Positions 1 to 6,898 of a stretch of DNA of 57,456 nt are shown here, one piece after another. Both the position numbers and the translations under genes were made by a program. The stretch comes from a virus. Below the pieces are notes generated by a model. It did not search any database and had not been told where the DNA came from. It worked only from the letters and a program-made list of their open reading frames with translations. Each line of letters opens with the position of its first letter. The stretch's first letter is position 1. The stretch lies in IMG/VR virus record IMGVR_UViG_3300036823_000129, positions 1 to 57,456 of that record; one strand, written 5' to 3'.

Positions 1-87
1 AAGGTCGGGACTGCCTCACGCCGCGCGAGCGGCCCCGAGAGGCCAGCCCACCGTAGCGAATAGCCGTCGAAAGCCTCCCGGAGTCCA

Positions 88-98
88 GACAGGCTGTC
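88..98. promoter_or_regulatory. Short dyad GACAG-g-CTGTC within repeat
   Basis: A perfect 5-base palindrome with one central base, overlapped by two direct 7-base copies of GTCCAGA spaced 13 bases apart (83-89 and 96-102). The same sequence is present in the right repeat copy. The half-site resembles the GACAGAA/TTCTGTC arms of the dyad at 1890-1931. A regulator or recombinase site is an inference. Confidence 0.35.
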
Positions 99-133
99 CA
101 GAAAACCCCGATCTTGCAGGGATTTCTGCCGGA

Positions 134-152
134 TTTAGAGTTAATCTCTAAA
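134..152. promoter_or_regulatory. Inverted repeat TTTAGAG-N5-CTCTAAA
   Basis: Perfect 7-base arms separated by five bases, in an AT-rich patch of an otherwise GC-rich sequence. The identical element occurs at 56472-56490 in the right repeat. It could be an operator, a recombinase core site or part of a promoter; position upstream of the recombinase gene favours one of these, but nothing decides between them. Confidence 0.4.
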
Positions 153-227
153 CGCGGATAGGTGTCGGAAATCAGTCTTCTTGCCGACTATGCGCGGGGT
201 TCCGTGGCGGGCTGAAATGACCGACTG

Positions 228-449
228 CTATCCGCACGAAAGAGGGCGCTCGGGCTCGGGCGACATGAGCCACACCTGGACGACTGGGTACAGGTTGTCG
301 AAACCAGGGCCAGATCGGTGACCGGCCTTCGTATCGATGATCTGCTCGTCGTCGGCGACGTCGATCACCACCGAGTCCCAGGTCATTCCGTAGCCCTGAG
401 GGAATCCCTCGGTGCCGACGAACTCGACCATCCTGACGCGGTACTTCAT
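228..449 (-). CDS. Small protein of unknown function
   Basis: A 73-residue acidic protein starting at an ATG that overlaps the TGA of the gene at 446-616 (ATGA), which is why this start is preferred over the longer open frame. It reads as a compact soluble protein with a VVIDVADDEQ stretch and no membrane segment. Its stop codon falls in a short patch conserved with the right window end, where the gene at 56566-56760 ends at the same TAG, so the two genes occupy equivalent slots of the duplicated region but have unrelated sequences. Function unknown. Confidence 0.55.
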   Translation of the reverse strand: MKYRVRMVEFVGTEGFPQGYGMTWDSVVIDVADDEQIIDTKAGHRSGPGFDNLYPVVQVWLMSPEPERPLSCG

Positions 450-616
450 GCGGCGGAGTCGTCGTCTTCGGAGATCGCTTCGGCACGGATCACGCGCCAA
501 CCCTCCCGTTCGATCTGGGCCTTCGCGGCTTCGATCGATTCGGCCTCGCGGACGGTCACGAGCCACGCTCCATCTAGTTCGCCGCCGACCTTGTCGATCG
601 TAAGCAGGACTCGCAC
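446..616 (-). CDS. Small protein of unknown function
   Basis: A 56-residue frame starting with GTG, ending in an acidic tail (EDDDSAA). The repeated pattern of short beta strands and a helix (WLVTVREAESIEAAKAQIER) reads like a small alpha/beta domain. It ends in a 4-base overlap with the ATG at 449 and starts 10 bases after the gene at 627-845. The counterpart slot in the right window end holds an unrelated gene (56757-57071). Function unknown; the start is tentative because the ribosome site is weak. Confidence 0.5.
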   Translation of the reverse strand: MRVLLTIDKVGGELDGAWLVTVREAESIEAAKAQIEREGWRVIRAEAISEDDDSAA

Positions 617-626
617 AGCTATCGCT

Positions 627-845
627 TCACGCTGGCGCGGCGCCGAGCTCGTCCCGTCCGATCGGGCCGTGATGGCTGAAGACCCTCGTGATTTCGCCGT
701 CGCGGAGCTCGAACTCGATCCGCCAGTTCCCGTCGGCTGACTGGCCGCCCGTGATGAATCTCGCGACCTCGCTCATCAGGCTCCGGACGAGCGTGTTCAG
801 TGCCGCAGGGTCATGCTCGCGATCGGCCGCATCCATCGCTTGCAC
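627..845 (-). CDS. Conserved small protein, left paralogue
   Basis: A 72-residue protein almost identical to the product of 57068-57283: one substitution (Arg for Cys at residue 9) and an extra residue near the C-terminus. It reads as a helix followed by beta strands (NWRIEFELRDGEITRVFSHH), with no known motif. The start codon is GTG; an in-frame ATG follows three codons later. Preservation of this gene while the genes downstream of it differ between the two window ends shows that the ends are homologous modules with swapped contents. Function unknown. Confidence 0.7.
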   Translation of the reverse strand: MQAMDAADREHDPAALNTLVRSLMSEVARFITGGQSADGNWRIEFELRDGEITRVFSHHGPIGRDELGAAPA

Positions 846-878
846 ATTGTGCAGGACACTACGGCTACTTGCAGATTT

Positions 879-1265
879 TTAGAGCTTCACCGTCGGCTTC
901 CACGGTGACTTCGGAGCGAACGTGACGGTCGCGGCACCCGAGCTCCCGTCGGTGCTCGCCATCCGCCAGGTGCACCGGTACCGCAAGAAACCCGCGAACC
1001 CCCGGCACGTGATCACCGCGTCCCAGTTCGCACTCTTCCCACCCGACATCCGGATCCGGAGCGCCATCGCCGCCGCGGTCTTCCCACACACCGACGCGCT
1101 ATGAGCAGCGCACGCCCTCGGGTCGACGGTCATTCCGTGACAGAACCCAGCCGCAACCGTGCCGGGAAGACACGACGCCGACGATGTTGTCGGAGGCGCC
1201 GCGGCAGCGATCGCCGGCACAATCAGGGCGATCAGCAGAGCGCAAAGCGTGATCGAGCGCTTCAT
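879..1265 (-). CDS. Secreted or exported small protein
   Basis: A 128-residue protein with a classical signal peptide: MKRS, then a hydrophobic core (LCALLIALIVPAIAAAA) with an Ala-rich cleavage site near residue 22. The mature part contains five Cys residues, suggesting disulfides outside the membrane. The ATG is preceded by AAAGGAGGGGG at ideal spacing, which decides the start over the longer frame. It lies downstream of the repressor-like gene on the same strand, a position where lysogeny-expressed accessory genes are often found; a role at the host surface (for example exclusion) is only an inference. Confidence 0.7.
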   Translation of the reverse strand: MKRSITLCALLIALIVPAIAAAAPPTTSSASCLPGTVAAGFCHGMTVDPRACAAHSASVCGKTAAAMALRIRMSGGKSANWDAVITCRGFAGFLRYRCTWRMASTDGSSGAATVTFAPKSPWKPTVKL

Positions 1266-1403
1266 TCCCCCTCCTTTGTGGACAGTTGCGAGGTCATGCT
1301 CAGCGTGAAAGACTCGCCATGCCAATTGTTGGGGAACGGGAGGCGATGGACGATGCAACGCTTGCGGCGCTGATCGAATTGCTCGCTGCGGTGCGCGCTG
1401 CCG

Positions 1404-1850
1404 TCACTGTCCTTGGGCGCGTCGAGTTTGCCCTTGCTCTCCTAGTGGGTGAGTCTGATCAAGTGCCTTCTCGCCCTCGTGCCTCGCGGCATTTACGGCT
1501 AATTCCAACTCCTCCGCAGTGACGGTCGATGCGCGTCTCTCTTGTGCGTTCACCAGTTCGGCGAGAACATCCTCGATGTCATCCAGCCGATCATGGACAG
1601 CGCGAAGATCGATCTTTTGGGATGCTGGCAGAGTTGCCCGCGGGACGCCCATGATCTTCGCGATCAGTTTCGCGTGCTCTTCGCGGATGCGTTCCCGCTG
1701 AAGGTATTTGCGCCAGGACTCGCGGTCCTTCTCAGGTGCCTGATCGGCTAAAGCCTTGGCGAGTGCGCGAATGCTGTCGGGCTTCCCCGGGCTCGCATCC
1801 TGAAACAGACGAGCGAGCGCCGTTGACCAGTTGATCTTCTCCCGTGCCAC
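1404..1850 (-). CDS. Repressor-like helix-turn-helix protein
   Basis: A 148-residue protein with an N-terminal helix-turn-helix region (SIRALAKALADQ...RKYLQRERI...KLIAKIMGV) and a C-terminal amphipathic helix (RAVHDRLDDIEDVLAEL) that could dimerise. The HTH aligns with the divergently transcribed gene at 1954-2196, so the two look like paralogues in a CI/Cro arrangement. GTG at 1850 is preferred because longer starts would run across the intergenic dyad. Known biology of temperate phages suggests that this protein holds the lysogenic state; which of the pair is the maintenance repressor is inferred from size and orientation. Confidence 0.6.
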   Translation of the reverse strand: MAREKINWSTALARLFQDASPGKPDSIRALAKALADQAPEKDRESWRKYLQRERIREEHAKLIAKIMGVPRATLPASQKIDLRAVHDRLDDIEDVLAELVNAQERRASTVTAEELELAVNAARHEGEKALDQTHPLGEQGQTRRAQGQ

Positions 1851-1889
1851 AGGGGCAGAGTTTCCCGACGAATAGGGAGATTCCGAAAG

Positions 1890-1931
1890 GTGACAGAAGT
1901 ATTTGGCCCCGGGGTCTTGCTTTTCTGTCCC
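1890..1931. promoter_or_regulatory. Dyad operator between divergent regulators
   Basis: A symmetric element centred at 1910.5 with a core palindrome CCCCGGGG (1907-1914) and perfect 7-base outer arms GACAGAA (1892-1898) and TTCTGTC (1923-1929). It sits in the 103-base gap between two divergent HTH genes. The symmetry of both core and outer arms about one centre makes chance unlikely, and the position suggests binding by one or both regulators. Confidence 0.6.
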
Positions 1932-1945
1932 AGGGGTGGTAGTTT
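1917..1945 (+). promoter_or_regulatory. Candidate promoter for rightward early operon
   Basis: TTGCTT (1917-1922) and TAGTTT (1940-1945) are separated by 17 bases. The -10 hexamer ends 8 bases before the ATG at 1954, so the transcript would be leaderless, as is common in Actinomycetota. The right operator arm lies in the spacer, which would let a bound regulator block the promoter. Confidence 0.4.
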
Positions 1946-1953
1946 GCCGCCCC

Positions 1954-2196
1954 ATGGCAACCGGAACGCGCGAGACGTACGCCGAATGGCTCGAAAAGCA
2001 GATGCAAGAGCGGGGATTGAGTCGCCGAGCGCTTGCCAAGATCTGGCGTCCGGACGACATCGAGTCGGCACGTAGATCGATCCGTCGTTATCTCGGTGGG
2101 ATGTTTCCTCAGGAGCGTGTTCGGCGCGAGATCGCCGATGCTCTTGGGGTCGCCGAGCTCGGTCCGGCTGGCGCTGACGATGCGGAGGAGGACTGA
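1954..2196 (+). CDS. Cro-like helix-turn-helix regulator
   Basis: An 80-residue, highly charged protein with an HTH pattern (LSRRALAKIWRPDDIESARRS) that aligns with the repressor-like protein on the opposite strand, including the ALAK core, the Arg-rich second helix and the terminal ALGV. It lacks the C-terminal dimerisation helix of that protein. It is the first gene of the rightward operon and probably controls the switch between early expression and lysogeny. The ATG at 1954 is chosen over an upstream start because it lies just after the candidate promoter. Confidence 0.65.
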   Translation: MATGTRETYAEWLEKQMQERGLSRRALAKIWRPDDIESARRSIRRYLGGMFPQERVRREIADALGVAELGPAGADDAEED

Positions 2197-2197
2197 C

Positions 2198-2278
2198 ATG
2201 TTGTCCGTCCTCGAAGATCGCGTTGCCGAGATAGCTGGTCTCCTCAGTGCTCTTCGTGAGGAGCGTGCTTTGTCGTGA
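2198..2278 (+). CDS. 26-residue coiled-coil microprotein
   Basis: A tiny frame starting one base after the stop of the Cro-like gene. Its sequence (MLSVLEDRVAEIAGLLSALREE) is an amphipathic helix that resembles the C-terminal helix of the repressor-like protein (RAVHDRLDDIEDVLAEL). It may be the detached dimerisation helix of the second regulator, made as a separate peptide. The tight spacing supports translational coupling; expression is unproven. Confidence 0.4.
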   Translation: MLSVLEDRVAEIAGLLSALREERALS

Positions 2279-2394
2279 CGTCCCTCGGGCTCCGCCTCCA
2301 CGTTCGTCGGCGCCGTTCGCTCGCTGAACGGATCGGCGCGTACCGGGTCCGCTGGCCGCTTCGGCCGTTCCCCGGGAAACGGATCTAGCCAGCG

Positions 2395-2607
2395 ATGGCC
2401 CCGGTCTCGCACCATGCAGCGCCAGCTCCTTTGTTCGTGGTCGGCGACCGCGTGCGCCATATCGACGCCAACCTCACCGGGACAGTCGACATGGTCACCC
2501 CGGAGTGGGTGCGCGTGAACTGGGATCACCTCGGACTCGCATACGCGCAGCTCGGCCAGATGTGCGACTACAGGAAGAGCAGCGAGTTGGAGCACGTCGC
2601 GGAATGA
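2395..2607 (+). CDS. Small protein, SH3-like beta fold possible
   Basis: A 70-residue protein whose centre (FVVGDRVRHIDANLTGTVDMV) resembles a KOW/Tudor-like small beta barrel found in many phage accessory proteins. It ends with an ATGA overlap with the next gene. No convincing ribosome site precedes the ATG, so the true start may be a GTG a little downstream. The preceding 116 bases (2279-2394) hold no gene that I can support. Function unknown. Confidence 0.5.
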   Translation: MAPVSHHAAPAPLFVVGDRVRHIDANLTGTVDMVTPEWVRVNWDHLGLAYAQLGQMCDYRKSSELEHVAE

Positions 2608-3068
2608 GCCAGTGCGATGCCATCCTTGCCGTGCTCGCCGACGGTCGCCCGCACGCCTACCGCGAGATCCATGACCGCGTCGGTTTCTGCCGCCTGAACA
2701 GCCGCGTCGCAGAGCTCCGCGCTCGCGGACACCGGATCGAGTGCAACAAGACCGGCGGCGACTTCGTATACCAGCTCCAGGCCGGGGAGGTGAGCGAGCT
2801 CGAGCGCGTAGCGGAACCCATCGTCACCGGCCTGCCGGTCGCAGGGACAGACCTCGGCGCAACCGGGCAACCCGGCTCGGGCTCGCTGACCTCCACGCTC
2901 GTCGAGCCGTTGGACGAGACCGATCCTTCCGGGCGCGTTCTCGATAACGCTCCTCTGGGGTCGGTCTCGTCGAGCGGCGGCGAAACCGACGACTGGGGCC
3001 GGACGGACGGCGCCGCTCAACTCTCGCTTCTCCCGGATCCCGTCCGTCGTGAGAGGTGGGCAGCTTGA
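2604..3068 (+). CDS. Winged-helix DNA-binding protein
   Basis: A 154-residue protein. Residues 1-55 form a winged-helix pattern (DAILAVLADGRPHAYREIHDR, then RVAELRARGHRIECNK, then a beta wing ending FVYQL), as in phage proteins that read DNA in early operons. The remainder is Ser, Gly and Asp rich and probably disordered. The ATG overlaps the previous stop. A regulatory or replication-related role is likely from the fold; the target is unknown. Confidence 0.6.
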   Translation: MSQCDAILAVLADGRPHAYREIHDRVGFCRLNSRVAELRARGHRIECNKTGGDFVYQLQAGEVSELERVAEPIVTGLPVAGTDLGATGQPGSGSLTSTLVEPLDETDPSGRVLDNAPLGSVSSSGGETDDWGRTDGAAQLSLLPDPVRRERWAA

Positions 3069-3316
3069 TCGTCGTTGTCGCTTCGGAGATCTCCACGCGC
3101 GACGAGCAGCTCCTCGCGAGCCCCGACGGGCAGGCCACGCTCGCCCGGATCGACGATGCGGTCGGTGAGTTCTTCGCTGCCGGCGTCGACCGCGACAAGC
3201 ACGTCCGCCAAATCACCCTGATCTGCCTGAACGGCAGGAACCAGAACAAACGACCGGCCCCAACAGCACCCACCTCGCCAGAGATCGAAGCTGTCAGGGC
3301 CAGACAGGAGCAATGA
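3056..3316 (+). CDS. Small protein of unknown function
   Basis: About 83-86 residues, beginning with GTG at 3056 or, equally plausibly, TTG at 3065, which lies 8 bases after GAGAGG. The N-terminus is hydrophobic (LIVVVASEIS), followed by a charged helical region and a polar tail. It overlaps the previous gene by 4-13 bases and the next by 4. No family recognised. Confidence 0.5.
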   Translation: MGSLIVVVASEISTRDEQLLASPDGQATLARIDDAVGEFFAAGVDRDKHVRQITLICLNGRNQNKRPAPTAPTSPEIEAVRARQEQ

Positions 3317-3492
3317 TGCCACGCCGTAACGCTGACGGCCGCAAGCCGCAGCTCCCCAAGGCCGCCTCAACCCACGTGAGGACACCCTCGCGCAGGGCGC
3401 ACACCTACGCCGGGCTTCGGGCGCAGGCGGAGCGGTACTACGCCGACCAGGCGTTCCGTGAAGCGATGCCGTGGTCGGAGCTGCCGGCATGA
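3313..3492 (+). CDS. Small basic protein of unknown function
   Basis: A 59-residue frame with a Lys/Arg-rich N-terminus (PRRNADGRKPQLPK) and a helical C-terminus (AQAERYYADQAFREAM). It overlaps both neighbours by ATGA, which is the main evidence that it is translated. The basic half could bind nucleic acid. No family recognised. Confidence 0.5.
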   Translation: MMPRRNADGRKPQLPKAASTHVRTPSRRAHTYAGLRAQAERYYADQAFREAMPWSELPA

Positions 3493-4736
3493 GGGTCATC
3501 ACTCTCACCGCCGAGAACGTCAAGCGGCTCAAGGCAGTCGAGATCACGCCCGACGGGAACGTCGTCGTGATCGCCGGCCGGAACGCCCAGGGGAAGAGCT
3601 CAGTCCTCGACGCGCTCTGGATGACCCTCGCCGGCGCCGGAGGCTCGAAAGACACGAGCAAGCCGATCCGTGAAGGACAGGAGAAGGCGGTCGCGACGGT
3701 CGACCTCGGGGACATCAAGGTCACACGCCGCTGGAGCGCCTCCGGCACCACACTCGAGGTCGCGTCGAAGGACGGTGCGAAGTACCCGTCGCCGCAGACG
3801 ATGCTCGACAGCCTGATCGGACGGCTCTCGTTCGACCCGCTCGAGTTCGCGCAGCAGGACTCGAGAGCCCAGCTCGCGACGCTGCTCAGCGTGGTGGAGC
3901 TGCCGTTCGTGCCGGCCGAGCTCGACGAGCGTCGGCGTGCTGCGTTCGATCGCCGCACCGAGGTGAACCGGACAGCGAAGCAGCTCGCCGCGCAGATCAC
4001 CGGGCTCGGCCAGGTGCCCGACGAGACCCCGGAGGAGGAGATCTCTGCGGGCGCGCTCCTCGAAGAGCTCGAAGCGGCACGGGACTCGAACGAGACGCGC
4101 CGTCAGGCACAGGAGGACGTAACCGACCGGAAGAGCCAGGTCGAGCTCGCCGAGGCCGAACTGCACCGGGCACAGCGCTCGCTCGCCGAGGCGAAGACGA
4201 GGTTCGAGAGCGCGCAGGAGCGCCTGGAGAAGGCGCCGGCGTTCATCGACACGGCCCCGATCGTCCAGCGGATGGAGCAGCGCGACGAGGTCAACCGGAA
4301 CGTCCGGATCCTCACGACCCGCCGCGAGCTCGAGACCACCCACAAGGCCGCCGAGCAGACCGCGGCGAAGCTGACCGGGGAGCTCGAGAAGATCGACCGG
4401 GAGAAGGCCGACGGGCTCGCCGCCGCGAACATGCCGCTCGAAGGGCTGTCGTTCGACGAGACCGGCGTGCTCTACCACGGCGTGCCGTTCAGCCAGGCAT
4501 CCGCGGCGGAGCGGCTCCGTGTCGGGATCGCGATCGCGATGGCCGTGAACCCGAAGATCCGGGTGATCCGGATCACGGACGGGTCGCTCCTCGACTCAGA
4601 AAATCTCCGGTTGATCGAGGAGATGTGCGACGAGCACGACTTCCAGTGTTGGCTGGAAAAAGTCGACGAGACCGGGACCGTGGGCGTGGTCATCGAAGAC
4701 GGCCAAGTCGTTCAGACCGAGAGCGAGGCGGCGTGA
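3489..4736 (+). CDS. RecF/SbcC-like ABC-type ATPase
   Basis: A 415-residue protein with the ATP-binding plan of RecF, RecN and SbcC proteins. It has a Walker A motif GRNAQGKSS near residues 30-38, a long coiled coil through the middle (about 160-300), a signature-like SQASAAERLRVG near 340 and a Walker B-like IRVIRITDGS shortly after. Such proteins tether or process DNA in recombination and repair. In the operon it stands with mIHF, an RDF-like protein and a Cas4-like nuclease, suggesting a phage recombination module in which it is the ATPase partner of the nuclease. No separate SbcD-like nuclease was seen. The ATG overlaps the previous stop. Confidence 0.75.
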   Translation: MRVITLTAENVKRLKAVEITPDGNVVVIAGRNAQGKSSVLDALWMTLAGAGGSKDTSKPIREGQEKAVATVDLGDIKVTRRWSASGTTLEVASKDGAKYPSPQTMLDSLIGRLSFDPLEFAQQDSRAQLATLLSVVELPFVPAELDERRRAAFDRRTEVNRTAKQLAAQITGLGQVPDETPEEEISAGALLEELEAARDSNETRRQAQEDVTDRKSQVELAEAELHRAQRSLAEAKTRFESAQERLEKAPAFIDTAPIVQRMEQRDEVNRNVRILTTRRELETTHKAAEQTAAKLTGELEKIDREKADGLAAANMPLEGLSFDETGVLYHGVPFSQASAAERLRVGIAIAMAVNPKIRVIRITDGSLLDSENLRLIEEMCDEHDFQCWLEKVDETGTVGVVIEDGQVVQTESEAA

Positions 4737-5074
4737 CCTTCTCGTTCTTCCTCAAGGAGGTTCTTCCCGAGGCGGTCGCGCTCGCGGTCTTCCTGATGGT
4801 CATCCGCCGGCAGATCCGGCTCGACAAGCTCGCGAAGCGTCGCGCCGACCTGCACCGGAAACGGCAGATCTACAAGGACGCCCGGCGCACCCAGGACATC
4901 GCGTGGGAGAACGAGCTCCGCCGGGCCCGCGCGCACGCCGCCATCGCGGACGTTCAGGGGCTCGAGCTCGCCGACATCCTCCGCACCGGCAGCACCGGTC
5001 TCGGCCGTGAGGTCGGCGATGCGATGCTTCCCGCGACCGTCGGCGTTCCGGTTACGAGAGGCGGTGCGGCGTGA
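4733..5074 (+). CDS. Membrane-anchored small protein
   Basis: A 113-residue protein with one probable N-terminal membrane segment (PEAVALAVFLMVI, residues about 10-23), followed by a strongly basic helical region and an acidic to neutral tail. The GTG overlaps the preceding TGA. Topology suggests a single-pass protein with its soluble part in the cytoplasm. No family recognised; its position within DNA metabolism genes does not define its job. Confidence 0.55.
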   Translation: MTFSFFLKEVLPEAVALAVFLMVIRRQIRLDKLAKRRADLHRKRQIYKDARRTQDIAWENELRRARAHAAIADVQGLELADILRTGSTGLGREVGDAMLPATVGVPVTRGGAA

Positions 5075-5382
5075 CCGTCGTCGCGCCTGTCCGGAGCCGC
5101 GAGCAGCAGCTGTCCGCATTGCGCCGCGCGAACGAGATCCGCGTGAAGCGGTCCGCGCTGAAGCGGTCACTGACCTGCCGTGGCGACGCGATCGCGGTGC
5201 TGATCAACCCGCCTGAGTACGCCGCAACGATGAAGGTCAAGGATCTTCTCGTCGCGATACCGACAGTTGGGAGCGTGAAGGCGACCCGGATCATGAACCA
5301 CGTCCGGATCAGCTACGGCAAGACGGTCGGCGGGATGAGCGCGCGGCAGCGCGGCGAGCTCGCCCGGGAGCTCGGTCAGTGA
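5071..5382 (+). CDS. mihF: mIHF-like integration host factor
   Basis: A 103-residue protein that matches the actinobacterial integration host factor family. It has a basic N-terminal helix (REQQLSALRRANEIRVKRS), then the core MKVKDLLVAIPTVGSVKATRI with the helix-two-turn-helix glycine pair, and the closing GGMSARQRGEL helix. mIHF is a nucleoid protein that supports integration by actinobacteriophage L5 recombinase. It is normally encoded by the host, so a phage copy may free recombination or packaging from host supply. It does not resemble the alpha/beta HU-type IHF of Proteobacteria. The gene symbol is by family likeness only. It overlaps both neighbours. Confidence 0.75.
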   Translation: MTVVAPVRSREQQLSALRRANEIRVKRSALKRSLTCRGDAIAVLINPPEYAATMKVKDLLVAIPTVGSVKATRIMNHVRISYGKTVGGMSARQRGELARELGQ

Positions 5383-5729
5383 TGCCGGGCGACTGGTTCG
5401 ACATTTACCATGTTCGCTCGTCGAAGAACCTCGCGCGGATGCTCGAGGGCGAGGTCGTGGCCCTGACCGGTACCGACGAACGGATCCATGACGCCGACCT
5501 GCACGTCGAGAAAGTCCTCACCGTCGCGGTCGGGATCGACTCCTCCGGCATGTTCGCGTCGATCGAGGTCGAGGGCTCGATCGGGCCGTACCTGCCTGGC
5601 GCGAACGAGTGGTCGCGGTGGAACCTCCACGCGAATGGCACCGTCACCGACCACAACGACCAGTTCATCGGGTGGCACGCGCTGAAGTCGATGCCCGGCC
5701 GTGACCTCGTCGAGGGGATCCGGTCGTGA
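5379..5729 (+). CDS. Conserved-looking protein of unknown function
   Basis: A 116-residue, mostly beta protein starting at GTG 5379 (overlapping TGA) or ATG 5382. Motifs such as SKNLARMLEGEVVALTGTD and NEWSRWNLHANGTVTDH stand out but match no family I can name. It lies between mIHF and the RDF-like protein, so it may share their recombination context. Confidence 0.55.
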   Translation: MMPGDWFDIYHVRSSKNLARMLEGEVVALTGTDERIHDADLHVEKVLTVAVGIDSSGMFASIEVEGSIGPYLPGANEWSRWNLHANGTVTDHNDQFIGWHALKSMPGRDLVEGIRS

Positions 5730-6898
5730 GCACCGACCTCGTGAAGAGCGACGGACGGGGCGGCGCAACGCGTCCCCCGATCGGACTGCTGCTCTCGATC
5801 GGTGACACGACCACCAGTCGTGGCGGCAAGGAGATCCCCACCAGGATCGACTACTTCCGCCCGAAGGAGGGGCAGCTCACGCAATACGCGGCCGCCGTCG
5901 CCAAATTCAATGATGTCTACGGGCCCGAGCCGAAGCAGCTCGACGATGTCTACTTCCTCTCGAACAACATCGGCGACATCCTCACCATCCGGCTGATGGC
6001 GTGGGGGAGCTCCGGGCCGCGGCTCGTGGGCGACACGAACTTCGCGACGCTCCCGCCGGACGAGTGGGAGGAACGCGCCAACGCGTTCGACGACGACATC
6101 ACCTACTACCCGCTCTCGCCGGCCGACGTTAAGCCCGAGATCCGCGACACATGGAACGGCGAGCCGATCCGGGGGCGCCTGAGCGGCCCGAAAGATCCGA
6201 GCATCAAGAAGCTCGCGATCAACATCGAGTGCACCCTGAACTTCTGCCTCCCCGAGGTGATGGGGTTCGGCACCGTCGCGCAGATCACGACGAAGGGGCG
6301 CCGCTCGACCCGGAACCTCGTCTCCGCGATCAACAACCAGCACCAGGCGTTCCACGGTCAGCTCGTCGGGATCCCGTTCCGTCTCTCGAACCGTCCCGCT
6401 CGCGGCCGGCATTTCGACCCGAAGGACAGGACGTACAAGATGACGACGTTCCCCGAGATCGTGCTCGACACGCCGTTCACGCAGCGGGAGCTGCTCGACG
6501 CGATCCGGGAGCGCCGCGAAGCGCTCGGCGTCGGGATCGAGCAGCCCGCATTGGGCTCCGCGGAGGGTCGTGCGTTTACCGAGGCGCTCGCGCTCCCGGC
6601 CGGCGCCGCGACCGACGGTGAGGATGTACAGCTGCGCGATGAGCCGTCGGCGGTCGACCGTGTCGACGATGCCTTGCTGAACCGGATCGCACAGCTGCAG
6701 GAGCAGGTCGGCGACGGCGCGATGATCACGCTGCGCGGCGTGTTCGGTGTCGAGGATCCCCGCGAGCTCGACCCGGCCGCTGCCGCTCAGTACGAGCAGA
6801 TCCTGACGAGGTCGATCGAGGCTGAGCCGGTCGAGGACGCCGAGATCGTCGATGACGACGACGACACCGGGATCGTGTTCGGGGAGCCGCGCGCATGA
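5726..6898 (+). CDS. Recombination directionality factor-like protein
   Basis: A 390-residue protein resembling the Gp3-like phage recombination directionality factor family. The N-terminal part has the pattern DYFRPKEGQ...Y...FNDVYGPEPKQLDDVYFLSN. The middle has GTVAQITTKGRRSTRNLV and an LVGIPFRL segment followed by a beta strand TFPEIVL. The acidic tail is probably disordered. The founding member is the RDF of the serine integrase of phage phiC31, but relatives are widespread in phages without serine integrases and some may be ssDNA-binding or annealing proteins. The two integrases in this window are tyrosine recombinases, so classical RDF activity is uncertain. Confidence 0.65.
   Translation: MSTDLVKSDGRGGATRPPIGLLLSIGDTTTSRGGKEIPTRIDYFRPKEGQLTQYAAAVAKFNDVYGPEPKQLDDVYFLSNNIGDILTIRLMAWGSSGPRLVGDTNFATLPPDEWEERANAFDDDITYYPLSPADVKPEIRDTWNGEPIRGRLSGPKDPSIKKLAINIECTLNFCLPEVMGFGTVAQITTKGRRSTRNLVSAINNQHQAFHGQLVGIPFRLSNRPARGRHFDPKDRTYKMTTFPEIVLDTPFTQRELLDAIRERREALGVGIEQPALGSAEGRAFTEALALPAGAATDGEDVQLRDEPSAVDRVDDALLNRIAQLQEQVGDGAMITLRGVFGVEDPRELDPAAAAQYEQILTRSIEAEPVEDAEIVDDDDDTGIVFGEPRA

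Larger units (their letters stand above)
1..188. repeat. Left copy of a diverged direct repeat
   Basis: This non-coding stretch matches 56339-56526 over 188 bases with only two mismatches that I can see (near 110 and 127). It contains a perfect 7-base inverted repeat and a GACAG-g-CTGTC dyad. In the right copy it lies immediately upstream of a tyrosine recombinase gene, so it may carry recombinase binding sites or a promoter. It begins at base 1, so the true repeat may extend beyond the window. Confidence 0.9.

Noticed and set aside
1346-1522. Plus-strand frame with a GGGAGG site before ATG, 58 residues
   Set aside because: It overlaps the repressor-like gene on the other strand for most of its length and its second half reads as unnatural protein.
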